Source: Amorphus coralli DSM 19760
GTDB taxonomy: Bacteria > Pseudomonadota > Alphaproteobacteria > Rhizobiales > Amorphaceae
Length of the DNA stretch: 64,000 nt
Direction: 5' to 3'
Assembly: GCF_000374525.1 (NCBI RefSeq)
Contig: NZ_KB894574.1
Span: 248,001-312,000, forward strand
The translations under genes and the position numbers were made by a program. The notes beneath the pieces are model-generated. The model searched no databases, had not been told where the DNA came from, and was given only the letters and a program-made list of their open reading frames with translations. This document shows positions 36,013 through 46,670 of this stretch, one piece after another (the first letter of the stretch is position 1; each line of letters starts with the position of its first letter).

Positions 36013-36774
36013 CTACCGGAACAGATACCGAAAGCCGATGCGGAACTCGTGGCCCTCGAGGGTATCGAGGGAGACGTGGCTGCCGCGCGCGTCTTGGCCG
36101 GTCTCGGCGCTGCCGAAGTTCATGTACCGGTAGCCGGCATCCAGTTCGACCGCCTCGGAGACATCCAGCGTGACGCCAGTGGCCACCGACCAGGCGAAGT
36201 TCCAGTCCGACTTGTCGCCGTAGCGGTTGATGGTGCCCGCCGGGGTCCGCTCCTCGACGGAATCCAGCGACACGCTGGCCAGGCCGAGGCCACCGCCCAC
36301 ATAGGGCCGGATCCAGCTTTCCGGAGCGAATTCGGCATAGGCGGAGGCAAGTACCGCGGTCGAGGTCATCGACCCGGTGACCGACCCTGTGCCGCCGCCT
36401 GTCCAGTTCGTGTCGGCGGAAAAGTCGCGGGCCGGCGAGAAGGCCACGGACAGATCGCTGCGGAACCAGTTGGAAAAGCGGTATCCGACACCTGCACCGA
36501 CGCTCACCTGGGCATCGAGCGTACCGGTGTCCACCGCGCCGAGCCCGGCCGGGGCGTTGACGATGGACACGCCGGGCGAAGGCGAGAAGATGCCGCCGAC
36601 GTCGAAGCGGACATAGGCGCCGCGCCGCTCCACCTCGTCGGGCAGGATATCGTCGGTGTGTTCGAGGACCGGCGCTTCGGCGTCCGCGGACGGCTCGGCG
36701 GCAAGGGCCGGAAGGCCGGTGACGATCAGCGCGAGCGCGCTGGCAGACAGAAGTTCATAGACGCGGCGGTGCAT
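36013..36774 (-). CDS. outer-membrane beta-barrel protein (Omp25/Omp31-like)
   Basis: A 253-aa protein with a signal peptide (cleavage after PALAA, about residue 26) and an acidic spacer. An alternating beta-strand pattern follows (YVRFDVGGIF, VGAGVGYRFSNWFRSDL, RPYVGGGLGLASV, VELDAGYRYMNFG). It ends in FRIGFRYLFR with a terminal aromatic-x pattern typical for barrel insertion. It fits the eight-stranded Omp25/LomR group. A perfect CtrA-type site lies 70 bp upstream. Brucella omp25 is reported to be CtrA-controlled, which supports the pairing. Confidence 0.87.
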   Translation of the reverse strand: MHRRVYELLSASALALIVTGLPALAAEPSADAEAPVLEHTDDILPDEVERRGAYVRFDVGGIFSPSPGVSIVNAPAGLGAVDTGTLDAQVSVGAGVGYRFSNWFRSDLSVAFSPARDFSADTNWTGGGTGSVTGSMTSTAVLASAYAEFAPESWIRPYVGGGLGLASVSLDSVEERTPAGTINRYGDKSDWNFAWSVATGVTLDVSEAVELDAGYRYMNFGSAETGQDARGSHVSLDTLEGHEFRIGFRYLFR

Positions 36775-36843
36775 GTCGCCTCCCTCGCCCCACCGGTGAC
36801 GGACGATCGAATCGATCTTTCCGACAGAGTGGGCCGAAGGGCG

Positions 36844-36859
36844 TTAAACGGGCGTTAAC
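36844..36859. promoter_or_regulatory. CtrA-type binding site upstream of the Omp25-like gene
   Basis: TTAA (36844-36847), seven bases, then TTAAC (36855-36859): an exact match to the CtrA consensus TTAA-N7-TTAAC. It reads as a full site on the other strand too (GTTAA-N7-TTAA). A further TTAACC half-site lies at 36868. The site sits 70-85 bp before the start of the barrel-protein gene, a promoter-proximal position. Confidence 0.65.
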
Positions 36860-36962
36860 CGTGTCCATTAACCACGATCGGGTCGGGCGGCAGGAGCCTC
36901 TCTGGCTGCGAGAAGCCCTGACGCACGGATCGCGGGGCAGGCAGTGGACCGCAAAGTGCAGG

Positions 36963-38303
36963 TCAGGCGGCCTTGGTGACCGCGGTGGCGATATCGTCCA
37001 CCACCTCCTGAACGAGGATGGCGTCGTCACCCTCGCCCATGACGCGGATCAGCGGCTCGGTACCGGACGGGCGCACCACGAGCCGGCCGGCGTTTCCGAG
37101 CCGGTCGCGACCCGTATCGATGGCCCTGATGACGATGTCGTCCTCCAGCGGCTTGCCGCCGGAATAGCGCACGTTCTTCAGGATCTGCGGCACCGGCTCG
37201 AAGCGGTGGCAGACCTCCGACACCGTGCGGCCGCTCGCCACCACCACGGACAGGATTTCCAGCGCCGCCAGGAGACCGTCGCCGGTGGTCGAATAATCCG
37301 ACAGCACGATATGGCCGGACTGCTCGCCGCCGACATTGTAGCCATTGGCGCGCATGTGCTCGACGACGTAGCGGTCGCCCACCCGGGTGCGCGCCAGCGA
37401 CAGGCCGATCCCGTCCAGATAGCGCTCCAGCCCCAGATTGGACATGATCGTGGCCACCACGCCCGGCGCTGTCAGCCGTTCGGCGTTCTGCCAGGACGAG
37501 CCGATGACGGCGAGAAGCTGGTCGCCGTCCACCGGCTGGCCCTTCTCGTCGATGACAATGAGCCGGTCCGCATCGCCGTCGAGCGCGATGCCGATGTCCG
37601 CCCGCACTTCCTGAACCTTCGCCCGGACCTGGCCGAGGGAGGTGGAGCCGCAGTCGGTGTTGATGTTGGTCCCGTTGGGCTGATTGCCGATCTTCACGAC
37701 CTCGGCGCCGAGCTCCCAGAGGGCGTCCGGCGCGACGCGGTAGCCCGCACCGTTGGCGCAGTCGATGACAATGCGCAGCCCTTCCAGACTGAGATTCCGC
37801 GGAAAGGTCCGCTTGATATACTCGATGTAGCGGTCGCGGACACCGTCGAGGCGCTGGGCCCGGCCGATGTCGGCACCGGTGGCGAGGCGCTTGGTCAGAT
37901 CCTCCTGCATCAGCCGCTCGATCTCCAGCTCCACCTCGTCGGAGAGCTTGAAACCGTCGGCTCCGAAGATCTTGATGCCGTTGTCCTCGTACGGGTTGTG
38001 CGAGGCGGAGATCATCACGCCGATGTCGGCGCGCAGAGAGCGGGTCAGCATGGCGACGCCGGGGGTGGGAACCGGGCCGAGCAGGAACACGTCGACGCCC
38101 ACCGCCGTGAAACCGGCGACCAGGGCGTTCTCGATCATGTAGCCGGACAGCCGGGTGTCCTTGCCGATCACGACCCGGTGCTGTTGCTCCCCGTTGAGCA
38201 GCGCCAACCCGGTCGCCATTCCCACCTTGAGAGCGATGTCCGGCGTCATCGGCCAGCGATTGGCCTGACCACGGATTCCGTCGGTTCCGAAGAAGGTGCG
38301 CAT
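36963..38303 (-). CDS. glmM: phosphoglucosamine mutase
   Basis: A 446-aa enzyme starting at ATG 38303 ([12 protein letters not shown]). The phosphoserine loop is [15 protein letters not shown], with active Ser101. The magnesium loop is DGDADR and the C-terminal phosphate-binding segment is [10 protein letters not shown]. It interconverts glucosamine-6-P and glucosamine-1-P for peptidoglycan and LPS. It lies downstream of ftsH, a frequent order in alphaproteobacteria, but a terminator stands between them. Confidence 0.96.
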   Translation of the reverse strand: MRTFFGTDGIRGQANRWPMTPDIALKVGMATGLALLNGEQQHRVVIGKDTRLSGYMIENALVAGFTAVGVDVFLLGPVPTPGVAMLTRSLRADIGVMISASHNPYEDNGIKIFGADGFKLSDEVELEIERLMQEDLTKRLATGADIGRAQRLDGVRDRYIEYIKRTFPRNLSLEGLRIVIDCANGAGYRVAPDALWELGAEVVKIGNQPNGTNINTDCGSTSLGQVRAKVQEVRADIGIALDGDADRLIVIDEKGQPVDGDQLLAVIGSSWQNAERLTAPGVVATIMSNLGLERYLDGIGLSLARTRVGDRYVVEHMRANGYNVGGEQSGHIVLSDYSTTGDGLLAALEILSVVVASGRTVSEVCHRFEPVPQILKNVRYSGGKPLEDDIVIRAIDTGRDRLGNAGRLVVRPSGTEPLIRVMGEGDDAILVQEVVDDIATAVTKAA

Positions 38304-38445
38304 GTGGCTTGAACATTCCCTGTGCAGTCGGTTCGGCGTCGCGGCCGGACCGGGCGCAAGAGATATCGCGAGACTGCGGCGGATGTCTCGCCGCAAATCT
38401 CAAATCGTGTGCGCAATTGTTACAGTCCGCTGACGCCGCGGCGAA

Positions 38446-38474
38446 CGAAAAAGGCCGGGCGTTTGCCCGGCCTT
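38446..38474 (-). terminator. intrinsic terminator of ftsH
   Basis: A perfect 10-bp stem AAGGCCGGGC / GCCCGGCCTT (38451-38460 and 38465-38474) with a GTTT loop. Read on the minus strand it is followed by TTTCG. It lies 31 bp after the ftsH stop and 140 bp before glmM. Confidence 0.9.
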
Positions 38475-38504
38475 CTCGGTCCGTGTGGCGGCGGTCGCCC
38501 CGGC

Positions 38505-40442
38505 TCAGCCCTGCGGCTGAGGCTCCAGGCCGCCGGGCTCTCCGCCGCGGTCGTCCTTCTCGCGCGAGCCGCCGGTGGAGGGCACCGTGGCGACGCGCGG
38601 ACCCTTCGGCGTGTCGTCGTCCATGGTCTCGCGCACGGGCGACTTGCCGTTGAGGAGATCGCGGATCTCGTCGCCGGTAAGCGTCTCGTACTCAAGCAGT
38701 CCCTTGGCGATCGTGTGCAGCTGGTCGATGTGCGACTTGAGCAGCGAGTTGGCCGTCTCGTAGCCATCGTTGACGAAGCCCTTCACCTCGGCGTCCACGA
38801 CCTGCTGGGTCGTTTCCGCCACCTGCTGCTGGCGCGCCACAGAATGGCCGAGGAAGACCTCTTCCTCGTTCTCGGCGTAGAGCAGCGGCCCGAGCTTGTC
38901 GGACATGCCGTACTGGGTCGCCATCGCCTTGGCGAGTTTCGTCGCCATGCGGATATCGGCCGAGGCACCGGACGTGACCTTCTCGTGGCCGAAGATCAGC
39001 TCTTCCGCCACGCGGCCGCCCATGGCCACCGCGAGATCCGCCTTGCACTTGGCGCGGGTCAGCGAGAGCTGGTCGCGTTCCGGCAGGCGCATCACCATGC
39101 CGAGCGCGCGGCCGCGGGGGATGATCGTCGCCTTGTGGATCGGGTCGGACGCCGGCATGTGCAGGGCGACCAGGGCGTGGCCGGCCTCGTGATAAGCGGT
39201 GAGCTTCTTCTCCTCCTCCGTCATCACGAGGGTGCGGCGTTCCGCGCCCATCATCACCTTGTCCTTGGCGTCCTCGAATTCCTGCATGGTGACGAGACGC
39301 TTGTTGCGCCGCGCCGCCATCAGCGCCGCCTCGTTGACCAGGTTCATCAGGTCTGCACCGGCGAAGCCGGGCGTGCCGCGGGCGATGGTCTTCAGGTCGA
39401 CGTCGGGCGCCAGCGGCACCTTGCGCACGTGCACCTTCAGGATCTTCTCGCGACCGACGATGTCCGGATTCGGCACCACGATCTGCCGGTCGAAACGGCC
39501 CGGACGCAGGAGCGCCGGGTCGAGCACGTCCGGACGGTTGGTCGCGGCGATCAGGATGATGCCCTCGTTCGGCTCGAAGCCGTCCATCTCCACCAGGAGC
39601 TGGTTGAGGGTCTGCTCGCGCTCGTCGTTGCCGCCGCCCAGGCCGGCGCCGCGATGGCGGCCGACCGCGTCGATCTCGTCGATGAAGATGATGCAGGGCG
39701 CGTTCTTCTTCGCCTGCTCGAACATATCGCGTACGCGGCTGGCGCCGACGCCCACGAACATCTCCACGAAGTCGGAGCCGGAGATGGTGAAGAACGGCAC
39801 GTTGGCTTCGCCGGCGATGGCGCGGGCGAGCAGCGTCTTACCGGTACCGGGAGGGCCGACCAGCAGCACGCCGCGCGGGATACGGCCGCCGAGGCGCTGG
39901 AAGCGCTGCGGATCGCGCAGGAAGTCGACGATCTCCTGCAGGTCTTCCTTGGCCTCGTCGACGCCGGCGACGTCCTCGAACAGGACGCGGCCGTGCGCTT
40001 CGGTGAGCAGCTTGGCCTTGGACTTGCCGAAGCCCATCGCCTTGCCGCCGGCACCGCCCTGCATCTGGCGCATCAGGAACAGCCAGATGCCGAGGATCAG
40101 GAGCATCGGGAACCAGGTCGCGAGGATGCCCAGCAGCGAGAAGCCGTCATTCGCCGGCTTGGCCGTGATGGAGACGCCGCTGGTCTCGAGCTTGTCGATG
40201 TAGTTGGCATCCGATGGGGCGAACGTCTGGAACGCGCCGCCATGGTTGTACTTGCCGGCGATCTGCTGGTCGGTGATCGTCACCGACTGCACGTTGCCCT
40301 GGCCAACCTCGTCGAGGAACTGCGAGAAGGAGATCTCGGAGCTGTTGGTGCGCTGGTTCGGGCTCTGAAAGAGCTGGAACAGGGCAATCAGCAGCAAGCC
40401 GATAATCACCCAGAGCGCAAAGTTGCGAAACGTGTTGTTCAT
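38505..40442 (-). CDS. ftsH: ATP-dependent zinc metalloprotease FtsH
   Basis: A 645-aa membrane-anchored AAA protease. Start ATG 40442; the frame stays open far upstream but that part is low-complexity. A first membrane helix is at about 8-25 and a second at about 103-123. Walker A GPPGTGKT is at 196-203, Walker B FIDEID at 253-258, an SRH with [18 protein letters not shown], and zinc site HEAGH at 418-422. It degrades short-lived and misassembled proteins, in other bacteria including RpoH and LpxC. A heat-shock promoter was not identified. Confidence 0.97.
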   Translation of the reverse strand: MNNTFRNFALWVIIGLLLIALFQLFQSPNQRTNSSEISFSQFLDEVGQGNVQSVTITDQQIAGKYNHGGAFQTFAPSDANYIDKLETSGVSITAKPANDGFSLLGILATWFPMLLILGIWLFLMRQMQGGAGGKAMGFGKSKAKLLTEAHGRVLFEDVAGVDEAKEDLQEIVDFLRDPQRFQRLGGRIPRGVLLVGPPGTGKTLLARAIAGEANVPFFTISGSDFVEMFVGVGASRVRDMFEQAKKNAPCIIFIDEIDAVGRHRGAGLGGGNDEREQTLNQLLVEMDGFEPNEGIILIAATNRPDVLDPALLRPGRFDRQIVVPNPDIVGREKILKVHVRKVPLAPDVDLKTIARGTPGFAGADLMNLVNEAALMAARRNKRLVTMQEFEDAKDKVMMGAERRTLVMTEEEKKLTAYHEAGHALVALHMPASDPIHKATIIPRGRALGMVMRLPERDQLSLTRAKCKADLAVAMGGRVAEELIFGHEKVTSGASADIRMATKLAKAMATQYGMSDKLGPLLYAENEEEVFLGHSVARQQQVAETTQQVVDAEVKGFVNDGYETANSLLKSHIDQLHTIAKGLLEYETLTGDEIRDLLNGKSPVRETMDDDTPKGPRVATVPSTGGSREKDDRGGEPGGLEPQPQG

Positions 40443-40570
40443 CACGGCCCTTTCGCAGCCCGTCATTCTTACGCGTGCGGCACCAGGCCGGGCGCCGCCT
40501 TTGGCAAAAAGATAGGGTCCCGCCCAGCCGGTGCCAAGCCGGACTGCGCCGAATTCGCAGGACCGCCCGC

Positions 40571-41896
40571 CTATCCGGTCGACAAGGTTAGCGCGTCGGC
40601 CGCGCCACCCGGCGGCTCGGAGGCGAAGCCGGCCTCGACCGCCTCCCGCCAAGCTGGGCCGGCAAAGTGGCCGAATGCAGGCGCCGCAACAAGGCTTTCC
40701 CCGGCAAATAGCCCCGGAACGACGGCCAGCACCGCCGCCTCCGCTCCCCCGTCTACAGGCGCAAGCTTGCGCCAGGCGGAACCGAGGGCGCGCACCTGAA
40801 CGGCCGCCGGGGCCGCGTCGGTGAGCCGCACCCGCCAGCGCCCGTCCCACACCCTCGTGCTGCCGGGATCGACGGCAACCTCCGGCAAGCCCGACCGTCC
40901 CGCCTCGCGCGCGATCGCAATCGTTCCGTGGCGCCGCGTCACCAGCGCACCCGACAGGGTGAATCGCCCGTCGGGTCCCTCCGCAAGGCGTGCGGCAGCG
41001 CGCTCCAGCCGATCCAGCCGCGGCCCGTAGTCGCCCGCGCACCCAGCGGCCCAGCCGAGCATCCGCGCCAGGAGCCGCAACCGCAGCTCCTGTTCGGCTG
41101 CCGCGAAGCCCAAGATGCCGAGACGCAGAACCCCGAACCGGTCGGCCGTGACCTCGGCCGCCGCCAGCCGCTGCACCATGGCATCGAGCGCCGCATCGGC
41201 GCGCGCCAGGCGATCGGCCGTCTCGGCGAGCCGACGCGCCGTCAGCCCCTCCTTCGCCAGCGCTGGCATGAGCGCGCGCATCCGCACCCGGGCGAAACGC
41301 GCATTGTCGTTTGAGGGATCGTCGCACCAGCCGAGGCCGTCGCGGACCAGCGCAGCCCTGAGCCGCTCCCGCGAAACGGACAGCAGCGGACGGACCAGGT
41401 CGACATCGCCGAGCCGGCGGACCGGGCTCATCGCGGCCAGCCCCTTCACGCCGGAGCCGCGCGCCAGCCGGAGCATTACGGTCTCGGCCTGATCGTCGAG
41501 GGTGTGTGCGGTGAGGATGGCGCCCGCCCCTTCCGCAACGGCGGTCTCGGTGAGCAGCCGGTAGCGGGCGTCGCGCGCTGCAGCCTGGAGGTCGGATGCC
41601 GGCTTGTCGCCGTCCCAGCGACGCACCTCCGTCGGCAGGCCGAGGCGCGCAGCCTCCGCCACGACGAAGCGGGCATCGTCGGCAGAGCCGGTCCGAAGCC
41701 CGTGGTCGATGGTCACGACCAGTGCTTCCGGCGCGGCGGGGTTCACCCGCCGCCAGGCCTCGAAGAGCGCCATCAGCGCCAGGGAATCGGAACCGCCGGA
41801 GACGGCGAGGACGACGCGGGCATGCCGCCCGGCGGCGGCGAAAAGGCCGCTCAGCTCGTCGCCGGAGAAGGGCCGGTCGTCAGGCGCAGCCGGCAC
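40571..41896 (-). CDS. tilS: tRNA(Ile)-lysidine synthase
   Basis: A 441-aa PP-loop ATPase. The ATP-binding PP motif is [10 protein letters not shown] (33-38 core), followed by TIDHGLR and [14 protein letters not shown], then RPLL and [16 protein letters not shown]. These are the TilS catalytic-domain blocks. It changes cytidine-34 of the AUA-reading tRNA-Ile to lysidine. Its start overlaps the end of ybgF by 17 bp, so the two are co-translated. A 128-bp gap precedes ftsH. Confidence 0.94.
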   Translation of the reverse strand: MPAAPDDRPFSGDELSGLFAAAGRHARVVLAVSGGSDSLALMALFEAWRRVNPAAPEALVVTIDHGLRTGSADDARFVVAEAARLGLPTEVRRWDGDKPASDLQAAARDARYRLLTETAVAEGAGAILTAHTLDDQAETVMLRLARGSGVKGLAAMSPVRRLGDVDLVRPLLSVSRERLRAALVRDGLGWCDDPSNDNARFARVRMRALMPALAKEGLTARRLAETADRLARADAALDAMVQRLAAAEVTADRFGVLRLGILGFAAAEQELRLRLLARMLGWAAGCAGDYGPRLDRLERAAARLAEGPDGRFTLSGALVTRRHGTIAIAREAGRSGLPEVAVDPGSTRVWDGRWRVRLTDAAPAAVQVRALGSAWRKLAPVDGGAEAAVLAVVPGLFAGESLVAAPAFGHFAGPAWREAVEAGFASEPPGGAADALTLSTG

Positions 41897-42755
41897 GCTG
41901 GCGCTCCTGGCGAGCGCGGTCGAGGAGCGAGGGATCGGCGGCCGGATAGCTCTGCAGAAGCTCGCTGAAGGACGAGCACGCAGCGGTGCCCTCTCCCATG
42001 CCGGAGAGCGCGATCCCGAGCTTCAGCAGGCTGTCGGGGGCCTTCTCGCCATCGGGATAGTCGGTATAGCTCTTCAGGAAGGCTTCCGCTGCCTGGGAAT
42101 GCTGACCCGACTGCAGCAGCGCCTCGCCGACCCAGAACTGCGCGTCGCCGACGCGCGGATCCTCCGGATGCGCGGCCATGAAATTTCGGAAGGCGCTTTC
42201 CGCCTCGCCGTAGCGGCCGGCCATCACCAGGCTGTAGGCCGCCTCGTATTCCGCTGTCGCCGAGGTGCTCGGCGCCGCATCGTAGGTGGGCACCCCCGGC
42301 AGAGCACCGCTCGGCGGGGAGAGAACGTCGCCACGCGCCAGCGCCGACAGGTCGAGCGGACCGGACGAGCCGATGGACCCCGTCGTCTGCGGGTCACCGA
42401 GGCCGGCATCGCGCTGGGTGTCGCCGGCAGAGGGGGCGGAGCCCTCGAAATTCTGACGCCGGGGCTGGCCGCCCTCGAGCTGCTGCAGGCGGAACTCGTT
42501 GTCCTCCTGCATGCGCCGCATCTGATCCTGCATCTGCCGCATCTGGTGCGCCATCTGCTCGATCTGGCCGTTCAGCTGGCGGATCTGGTCCTCCAGCCGG
42601 CTGATGCGAAGCGTCAGCTCGCCCTGCTGGCGATTGCCGCTGCCCCACTGGACCTGCTGGAACAGGCCATCGGGCGCGGCCATGGCCGGGGAGACGGAAA
42701 GCGCGGCGGCGACGACCGCTGCCGCGGCAACTGTGCGTGCAAAGATCATGCGCAT
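41880..42755 (-). CDS. ybgF: Tol-Pal system protein YbgF/CpoB
   Basis: A 291-aa periplasmic protein. A signal peptide (cleavage after SPAMA, about residue 26) is followed by a Gln/Met-rich coiled coil at about 50-92 (LEDQIRQLNGQIEQMAHQMR). Then come a disordered linker and C-terminal TPR repeats from about residue 165 (EYEAAYSLVMAGRYGEAE). It couples Tol-Pal function to septal wall synthesis in other bacteria. It follows pal after 247 bp that contain palindromic repeats. Confidence 0.92.
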   Translation of the reverse strand: MRMIFARTVAAAAVVAAALSVSPAMAAPDGLFQQVQWGSGNRQQGELTLRISRLEDQIRQLNGQIEQMAHQMRQMQDQMRRMQEDNEFRLQQLEGGQPRRQNFEGSAPSAGDTQRDAGLGDPQTTGSIGSSGPLDLSALARGDVLSPPSGALPGVPTYDAAPSTSATAEYEAAYSLVMAGRYGEAESAFRNFMAAHPEDPRVGDAQFWVGEALLQSGQHSQAAEAFLKSYTDYPDGEKAPDSLLKLGIALSGMGEGTAACSSFSELLQSYPAADPSLLDRARQERQRAGCA

Positions 42756-42867
42756 CCCTCGATTTCGCGATGGCGATCGGCCTCGACCCTACGCCGATCC
42801 GCGACTGAGCCCAATACCACCGCCCTCATGTGCCGATCGTGTGACGGCCCGGTGGCCTCACGCACAA

Positions 42868-42896
42868 GGGCGCCTTCCGATCTCCGAAAGGCGCCC
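42868..42896 (-). terminator. hairpin downstream of pal (possible weak terminator)
   Basis: A 9-bp inverted repeat GGGCGCCTT / AAGGCGCCC with an 11-base loop. On the minus strand only TTGTG follows, so termination would be weak. It may reduce read-through from pal into ybgF. Confidence 0.4.
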
Positions 42897-42957
42897 TCGT
42901 GCGTTGCAGTCCGTGACGTGGCCGCGCGAGACGGCCTGCCGGAGCCAGTGGCTTGAC

Positions 42958-43006
42958 GCGTTTCCGGACGGCGAACCGGTTCCCAATTCGCCTGGAAACG
43001 CTTTAG
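42958..43006. repeat. palindromic intergenic repeat at the pal 3' end
   Basis: Outer arms GCGTTTCC (42958-42965) and GGAAACGC (42994-43001) flank an inner GAACCGGTTC palindrome. The right side runs into the pal stop codon (TAA on the minus strand, 43003-43005). The layout resembles palindromic repeats I know as widespread in Hyphomicrobiales genomes; this identification is from memory. Confidence 0.6.
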
Positions 43007-43485
43007 CTGCCGGCGTTGTCCAGCACCGTCACCGAGCGGCGGTTCTGCGACCAACAGGATTCGTTATCGCAGACGGCGACCGGGCGTTCCTTGCCATAGG
43101 AGATGGTCCGCATCCGGTTCGGGGCAACGCCCCGGCTGGCCAGGTAGGCCTTAACCGCGCTGGCACGCCGGGCGCCGAGCGCCAGGTTGTACTCGCGGGT
43201 GCCGCGCTCGTCGGCGTGGCCTTCGACGGTGATGGTGTAGCGGTTGTAGCGCTGCAGCCACTGGGCCTGCTTGTCCAGCGTCGCCTGCGCGGTGCCGGAC
43301 AGGTCGGAGCTGTCCACCGCGAAGTAGACGCGATCGCCGACATTGACGACGAAGTCCTGCGCCGAGCCCGGAACGGCCTGACCGTTCAGCTGCTCCTGCT
43401 TCTGGGCGCAAGCGGCCATGAAAGCCGCGACCAGAATGACGATCGCCGCGCGTCCTGCACTCCGCAGCGAAATATTGGTGACCAT
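43003..43485 (-). CDS. pal: peptidoglycan-associated lipoprotein
   Basis: A 160-aa lipoprotein starting at ATG 43485 after AAAGGAGC. The lipobox is FMAAC (Cys about residue 26). The OmpA-like domain shows VYFAVDSSDL, then TITVEGHADERGTREYNLALG, then ISYGKERP. The Asp/Arg residues that bind diaminopimelate in peptidoglycan are within the GHADERG and LGARRA blocks. It anchors the outer membrane to the wall and interacts with TolB. It ends in a palindromic repeat. Confidence 0.95.
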   Translation of the reverse strand: MVTNISLRSAGRAAIVILVAAFMAACAQKQEQLNGQAVPGSAQDFVVNVGDRVYFAVDSSDLSGTAQATLDKQAQWLQRYNRYTITVEGHADERGTREYNLALGARRASAVKAYLASRGVAPNRMRTISYGKERPVAVCDNESCWSQNRRSVTVLDNAGS

Positions 43486-43745
43486 TCCAAGTGCTCCTTT
43501 TGCCCCCACCCCAGCGGAAGCGTTCTTGCGCGGGACGTTAGGATCCGGTGGTAAAAACTCGGTTCCGAAAGAGGGTTAACGGCGTCAATTCGATCGAACC
43601 CGGTAACGATGGCGCGCAATGGTGCAGCGCGGTCCAGCGCCCGGCAAACCCTGTTCGTGCATAGCAGCGTGGCGCTGGTGAGGCAAAATCACGACAACCG
43701 GAGCGGAGCACGCTTCCGGCTGCCGGATTTTTGACCCTGCCCCCT

Positions 43746-45116
43746 CTAGTCGAGGAGCGGCGACCAGGCGGGATCGGAGGAGAAGGTATCCGTCGTCACC
43801 CGCATTTCGTTGCGTCCGGTGATATCGACCGTGTAGAGCGACGGGCCGCCCTGGGCGCCCTGCGTCTCGCGGAAGAACATCAGCACGCGCCCGTTCGGAG
43901 CCCAGGTGGGGCCCTCGTTGTGATAGCCCTCCGTCAGGATCCGCTCGCCGGACCCGTCGGGCTTCATCACGCCGATGGAGAAGCGGCCGCCGCTCTGCTT
44001 GGTGAACGCGATCAGGTCTCCGCGCGGCGACCAGACCGGCGTGGAGTAGCGCCCGTTGCCGAACGAGATGCGCTGCGGATTGGAGCCGTCCGCCCCCATC
44101 ACGTAGAGCTGCTGGGCGCCGCCGCGGTCGGATTCGAACACGATCTGGCGTCCGTCCGGCGAGAAGGACGGCGAGGTGTCGATGGAGGCGGAGTTGGTCA
44201 GGCGGGTGGTGCGGCGCGAGCCGAGGTCCATGGCGTAGATGTTGGCGTTGCCCTCCTGCTGGAGGCTCATCACCACAGACCGCCCGTCCGGCGAGAAGCG
44301 CGGCGCAAAGGTCATGCCCGGGAAGTTGCCCAGCACCTCGCGCTCACCGGTCTCAATGTTCAGCAGATACACGCTCGGAACGCCGCCGGAGTAGGACATG
44401 TAGGTCACGTCCTGGCTCGACGGGGAGAAGCGCGGCGTCAGCACCAGATCGTCGCCCCGGGTCAGGTAGCGCACGTTGGCGCCGTCCTGGTCCATGATGG
44501 CGAGCCGCTTGGTGCGGTCGTTCTTCGGTCCCGTCTCCGAGACGAACACGACGCGCGTGTCGAAGTAGCCCTTTTCGCCGGTCAGCCGCTCGTAGATCGC
44601 GTCCGCGATGATGTGAGCGAGCCGGCGCCAGTTGTCCGGCTGGGTGTAATATTGCTGGCCGATCATCTGCTCGGCGGCGAAAACGTCCCACAGGCGGAAC
44701 TCCGCCTTCAGCCGGCCGTCGGGCTCGCGCGTGAGCGTGCCGGCGACCAGCGCCTGGGCGTCGATCGCGCGCCAGTTCTGGAAGTTCGGCACGGCCGCCG
44801 CATCCAGCGTCTGGTCGACATAGGAGGCGGGGTCGAGCGGCCGGAACAGGCCGGACCGCTTGAGGTCGTTGGCGATGACCTCGGTCATCTGCCGCGCCAG
44901 ATCCGCCTCTCCGCCCGTCGAGCCGAAGCTCGGCAGGGCGATGGGCAGGGGCTCGACCTGGCCCTGGGTGATGTCGATCTGGACCAGGGCCTGGGCGGGC
45001 GCGGCAAGGCCGACCGCGCCGATGGCGGCGGCGACCAGCGCCACGGCGCGCAGGCGCCAGCGCTTCAGCGAATTGGAGATCCGGCGCGGGGCCGGAAGGG
45101 TCATGTCGAGGGCCAT
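43746..45116 (-). CDS. tolB: Tol-Pal translocation protein TolB
   Basis: A protein of about 456 aa with a signal peptide ([18 protein letters not shown]). The N-terminal TolB domain includes [12 protein letters not shown]. The C-terminal six-bladed propeller is built from WD40-like PD40 repeats such as [18 protein letters not shown] and [19 protein letters not shown] at 45116 was chosen; ATG 45128 sits too close to the AAGAGG, and 45104 is possible. It lies between tolA (47 bp upstream) and pal (260 bp downstream). Confidence 0.95.
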   Translation of the reverse strand: MALDMTLPAPRRISNSLKRWRLRAVALVAAAIGAVGLAAPAQALVQIDITQGQVEPLPIALPSFGSTGGEADLARQMTEVIANDLKRSGLFRPLDPASYVDQTLDAAAVPNFQNWRAIDAQALVAGTLTREPDGRLKAEFRLWDVFAAEQMIGQQYYTQPDNWRRLAHIIADAIYERLTGEKGYFDTRVVFVSETGPKNDRTKRLAIMDQDGANVRYLTRGDDLVLTPRFSPSSQDVTYMSYSGGVPSVYLLNIETGEREVLGNFPGMTFAPRFSPDGRSVVMSLQQEGNANIYAMDLGSRRTTRLTNSASIDTSPSFSPDGRQIVFESDRGGAQQLYVMGADGSNPQRISFGNGRYSTPVWSPRGDLIAFTKQSGGRFSIGVMKPDGSGERILTEGYHNEGPTWAPNGRVLMFFRETQGAQGGPSLYTVDITGRNEMRVTTDTFSSDPAWSPLLD

Positions 45117-45163
45117 TGGCAAGCTCATCCTCTTGAATGGGCGCAGGCGGGGCCGGTTCGGCC

Positions 45164-46132
45164 TCAGAAGAGATCGCGTGGATCGAAGGTGACGCGCACC
45201 TCGCGCCACGTGTCGTATTTCTCGAGCGGCAGGTTGTAGGGCTGGCACCGCAGCACGGCGCGCCGGGCGCTGTCGGCCGCGGCCTGGAAGAACGGGTTCG
45301 AGCTGGAATTGGTAATCGTCGGAGACCCCGAAACGGTTCCGTTCTGGTTCAGGGCCATCTGTACGGTGACGATCAGGTCCTCCGCGCCCTGGGCCCCGAT
45401 CGGCGGGTTCCAGCAGCGCTGGATCTGCGCCCTCAGCGCGTCCAGCTCGGTCATGGTCATCGCCGCGTTGGTGCCGTCGGACCGAATGCCGGCGGACGCC
45501 TGCGAGGCGCCGCTGCCGCCACCGGATGGCTCGACCTTGTTCAGGAGCGCGGAAATCCGGTCGGCATCGAAGCTCTCGTTGGACTGGGACGCGGCCGACT
45601 GGGTCGGCTGCTGACGCCGCGGCGGCGGCGTCGGCCGGGCGCGCGGCACCACGTCGGTGGAGGGCGTCGGCTCGGCCTCGGCCTGCTGTTCCGGTTCCGG
45701 CTGGGGCTCCGGTTCGGGCTCGGGCTGCACCTCTTCCTGCGGAGCGGGTTCGGGCTCCGGCTCGCTCTCGGCTTCCGGCTCCGCGGCTTCCTCAGCCGGC
45801 GCCTCGGGCTCCTCGGACGGAAGCGGCGCGGCGGATTCGGCCGTCGACGGGTTCTCGCGCTCCGCCGGGCTGTCGGCCGGCGTTTCGGTCTCGCCGGCGC
45901 TCTCCGCCTCGCTTTCGCTTTCGACGCTTTCCACCTCGGGCTTCGGTTCCGGCTCCACCGGCGCCGTTGGCGACCCCATGGAAATGTCGGTCACCTCGCC
46001 GATGGTGACGAGCTCGATCGGCAGCGCTTCGATGGGCTTGGCCGCGAACGATTCCGCGTCCGGCCACGCGATCACGCTCCAGAGGAGAATCGCGCCGTGT
46101 CCTGCCACAGAGACGATCAAGCCGACACGCAT
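45164..46132 (-). CDS. tolA: TolA-like energy-coupling protein with TonB-type C-terminus
   Basis: A 322-aa protein. One N-terminal membrane helix ([21 protein letters not shown], residues 3-23) has the His near its centre seen in TolA. About 150 residues of Glu/Pro-rich linker span the periplasm; it is acidic, unlike the Ala/Lys helix of enterobacterial TolA. The C-terminal domain ([19 protein letters not shown]...[18 protein letters not shown], parts shown) has the two Cys seen in TolA. It links TolQR to TolB/Pal. Confidence 0.92.
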   Translation of the reverse strand: MRVGLIVSVAGHGAILLWSVIAWPDAESFAAKPIEALPIELVTIGEVTDISMGSPTAPVEPEPKPEVESVESESEAESAGETETPADSPAERENPSTAESAAPLPSEEPEAPAEEAAEPEAESEPEPEPAPQEEVQPEPEPEPQPEPEQQAEAEPTPSTDVVPRARPTPPPRRQQPTQSAASQSNESFDADRISALLNKVEPSGGGSGASQASAGIRSDGTNAAMTMTELDALRAQIQRCWNPPIGAQGAEDLIVTVQMALNQNGTVSGSPTITNSSSNPFFQAAADSARRAVLRCQPYNLPLEKYDTWREVRVTFDPRDLF

Positions 46133-46211
46133 GGGAAAAAGATCTAGCCTTCGATTACCGCTTCAAGGGTCCGACCCGTTCACATTCGCCGGAAGGGCCC
46201 ATGGCTCAGCC

Positions 46212-46667
46212 TCAGTTCGAGGCGCTCTCGGGTTCCTGCTCGGTAACGAGGCCGATGCGCTTGAAGCCGGCCGAGTTCAGCCGCCCCATCACCCGCATGA
46301 TCGACCCGTAGCCGACGTCCTGGTCGCCGCGCACGTAGATGCGCTCGTCGTAGCCGTTCTGCGCGATCGCGGTGAGCCTCGGCACCAGATCGTCGATGGC
46401 GATCTCGCTGTCCTGCAGGAACACCTGGCCCTGCGCGTTGATCGACACGGTCAGCGGCTCGGTGTCACCTTCGAGCGGCTTCGCACGCGATTGCGGCAGA
46501 TCGATGGGAACGCCCACCGTCAGCAGCGGCGCCGACACCATGAACACGATGAGCAGCACCAGCATCACGTCGACGAACGGCGTGACGTTGATCTCGCTCA
46601 TCGGCTGGTAGCGCGGCGCCCGGCGCCGGCCGCGTCCGCCGGAAGAGTTGGATACCTGCATGCCCAT
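46212..46667 (-). CDS. tolR: Tol-Pal system protein TolR (ExbD family)
   Basis: A 151-aa protein with one membrane helix (VTPFVDVMLVLLIVFMV), where the conserved Asp (near residue 32) lines the proton path. The periplasmic domain follows (LPQSRAKPLEG, VSINAQGQVFLQ). Start ATG 46667 is 3 bp after the tolQ stop; ATG 46661 is an alternative. It forms the stator-rotor unit with TolQ. Confidence 0.95.
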   Translation of the reverse strand: MGMQVSNSSGGRGRRRAPRYQPMSEINVTPFVDVMLVLLIVFMVSAPLLTVGVPIDLPQSRAKPLEGDTEPLTVSINAQGQVFLQDSEIAIDDLVPRLTAIAQNGYDERIYVRGDQDVGYGSIMRVMGRLNSAGFKRIGLVTEQEPESASN

Positions 46668-46670
46668 CGG

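Noticed and set aside
40443-41327. Upstream extension of ftsH by almost 300 codons
   Set aside because: The extension is Arg/Gly-rich and opposes no family feature; FtsH proteins start at the MNNTFRN-type helix (40442).
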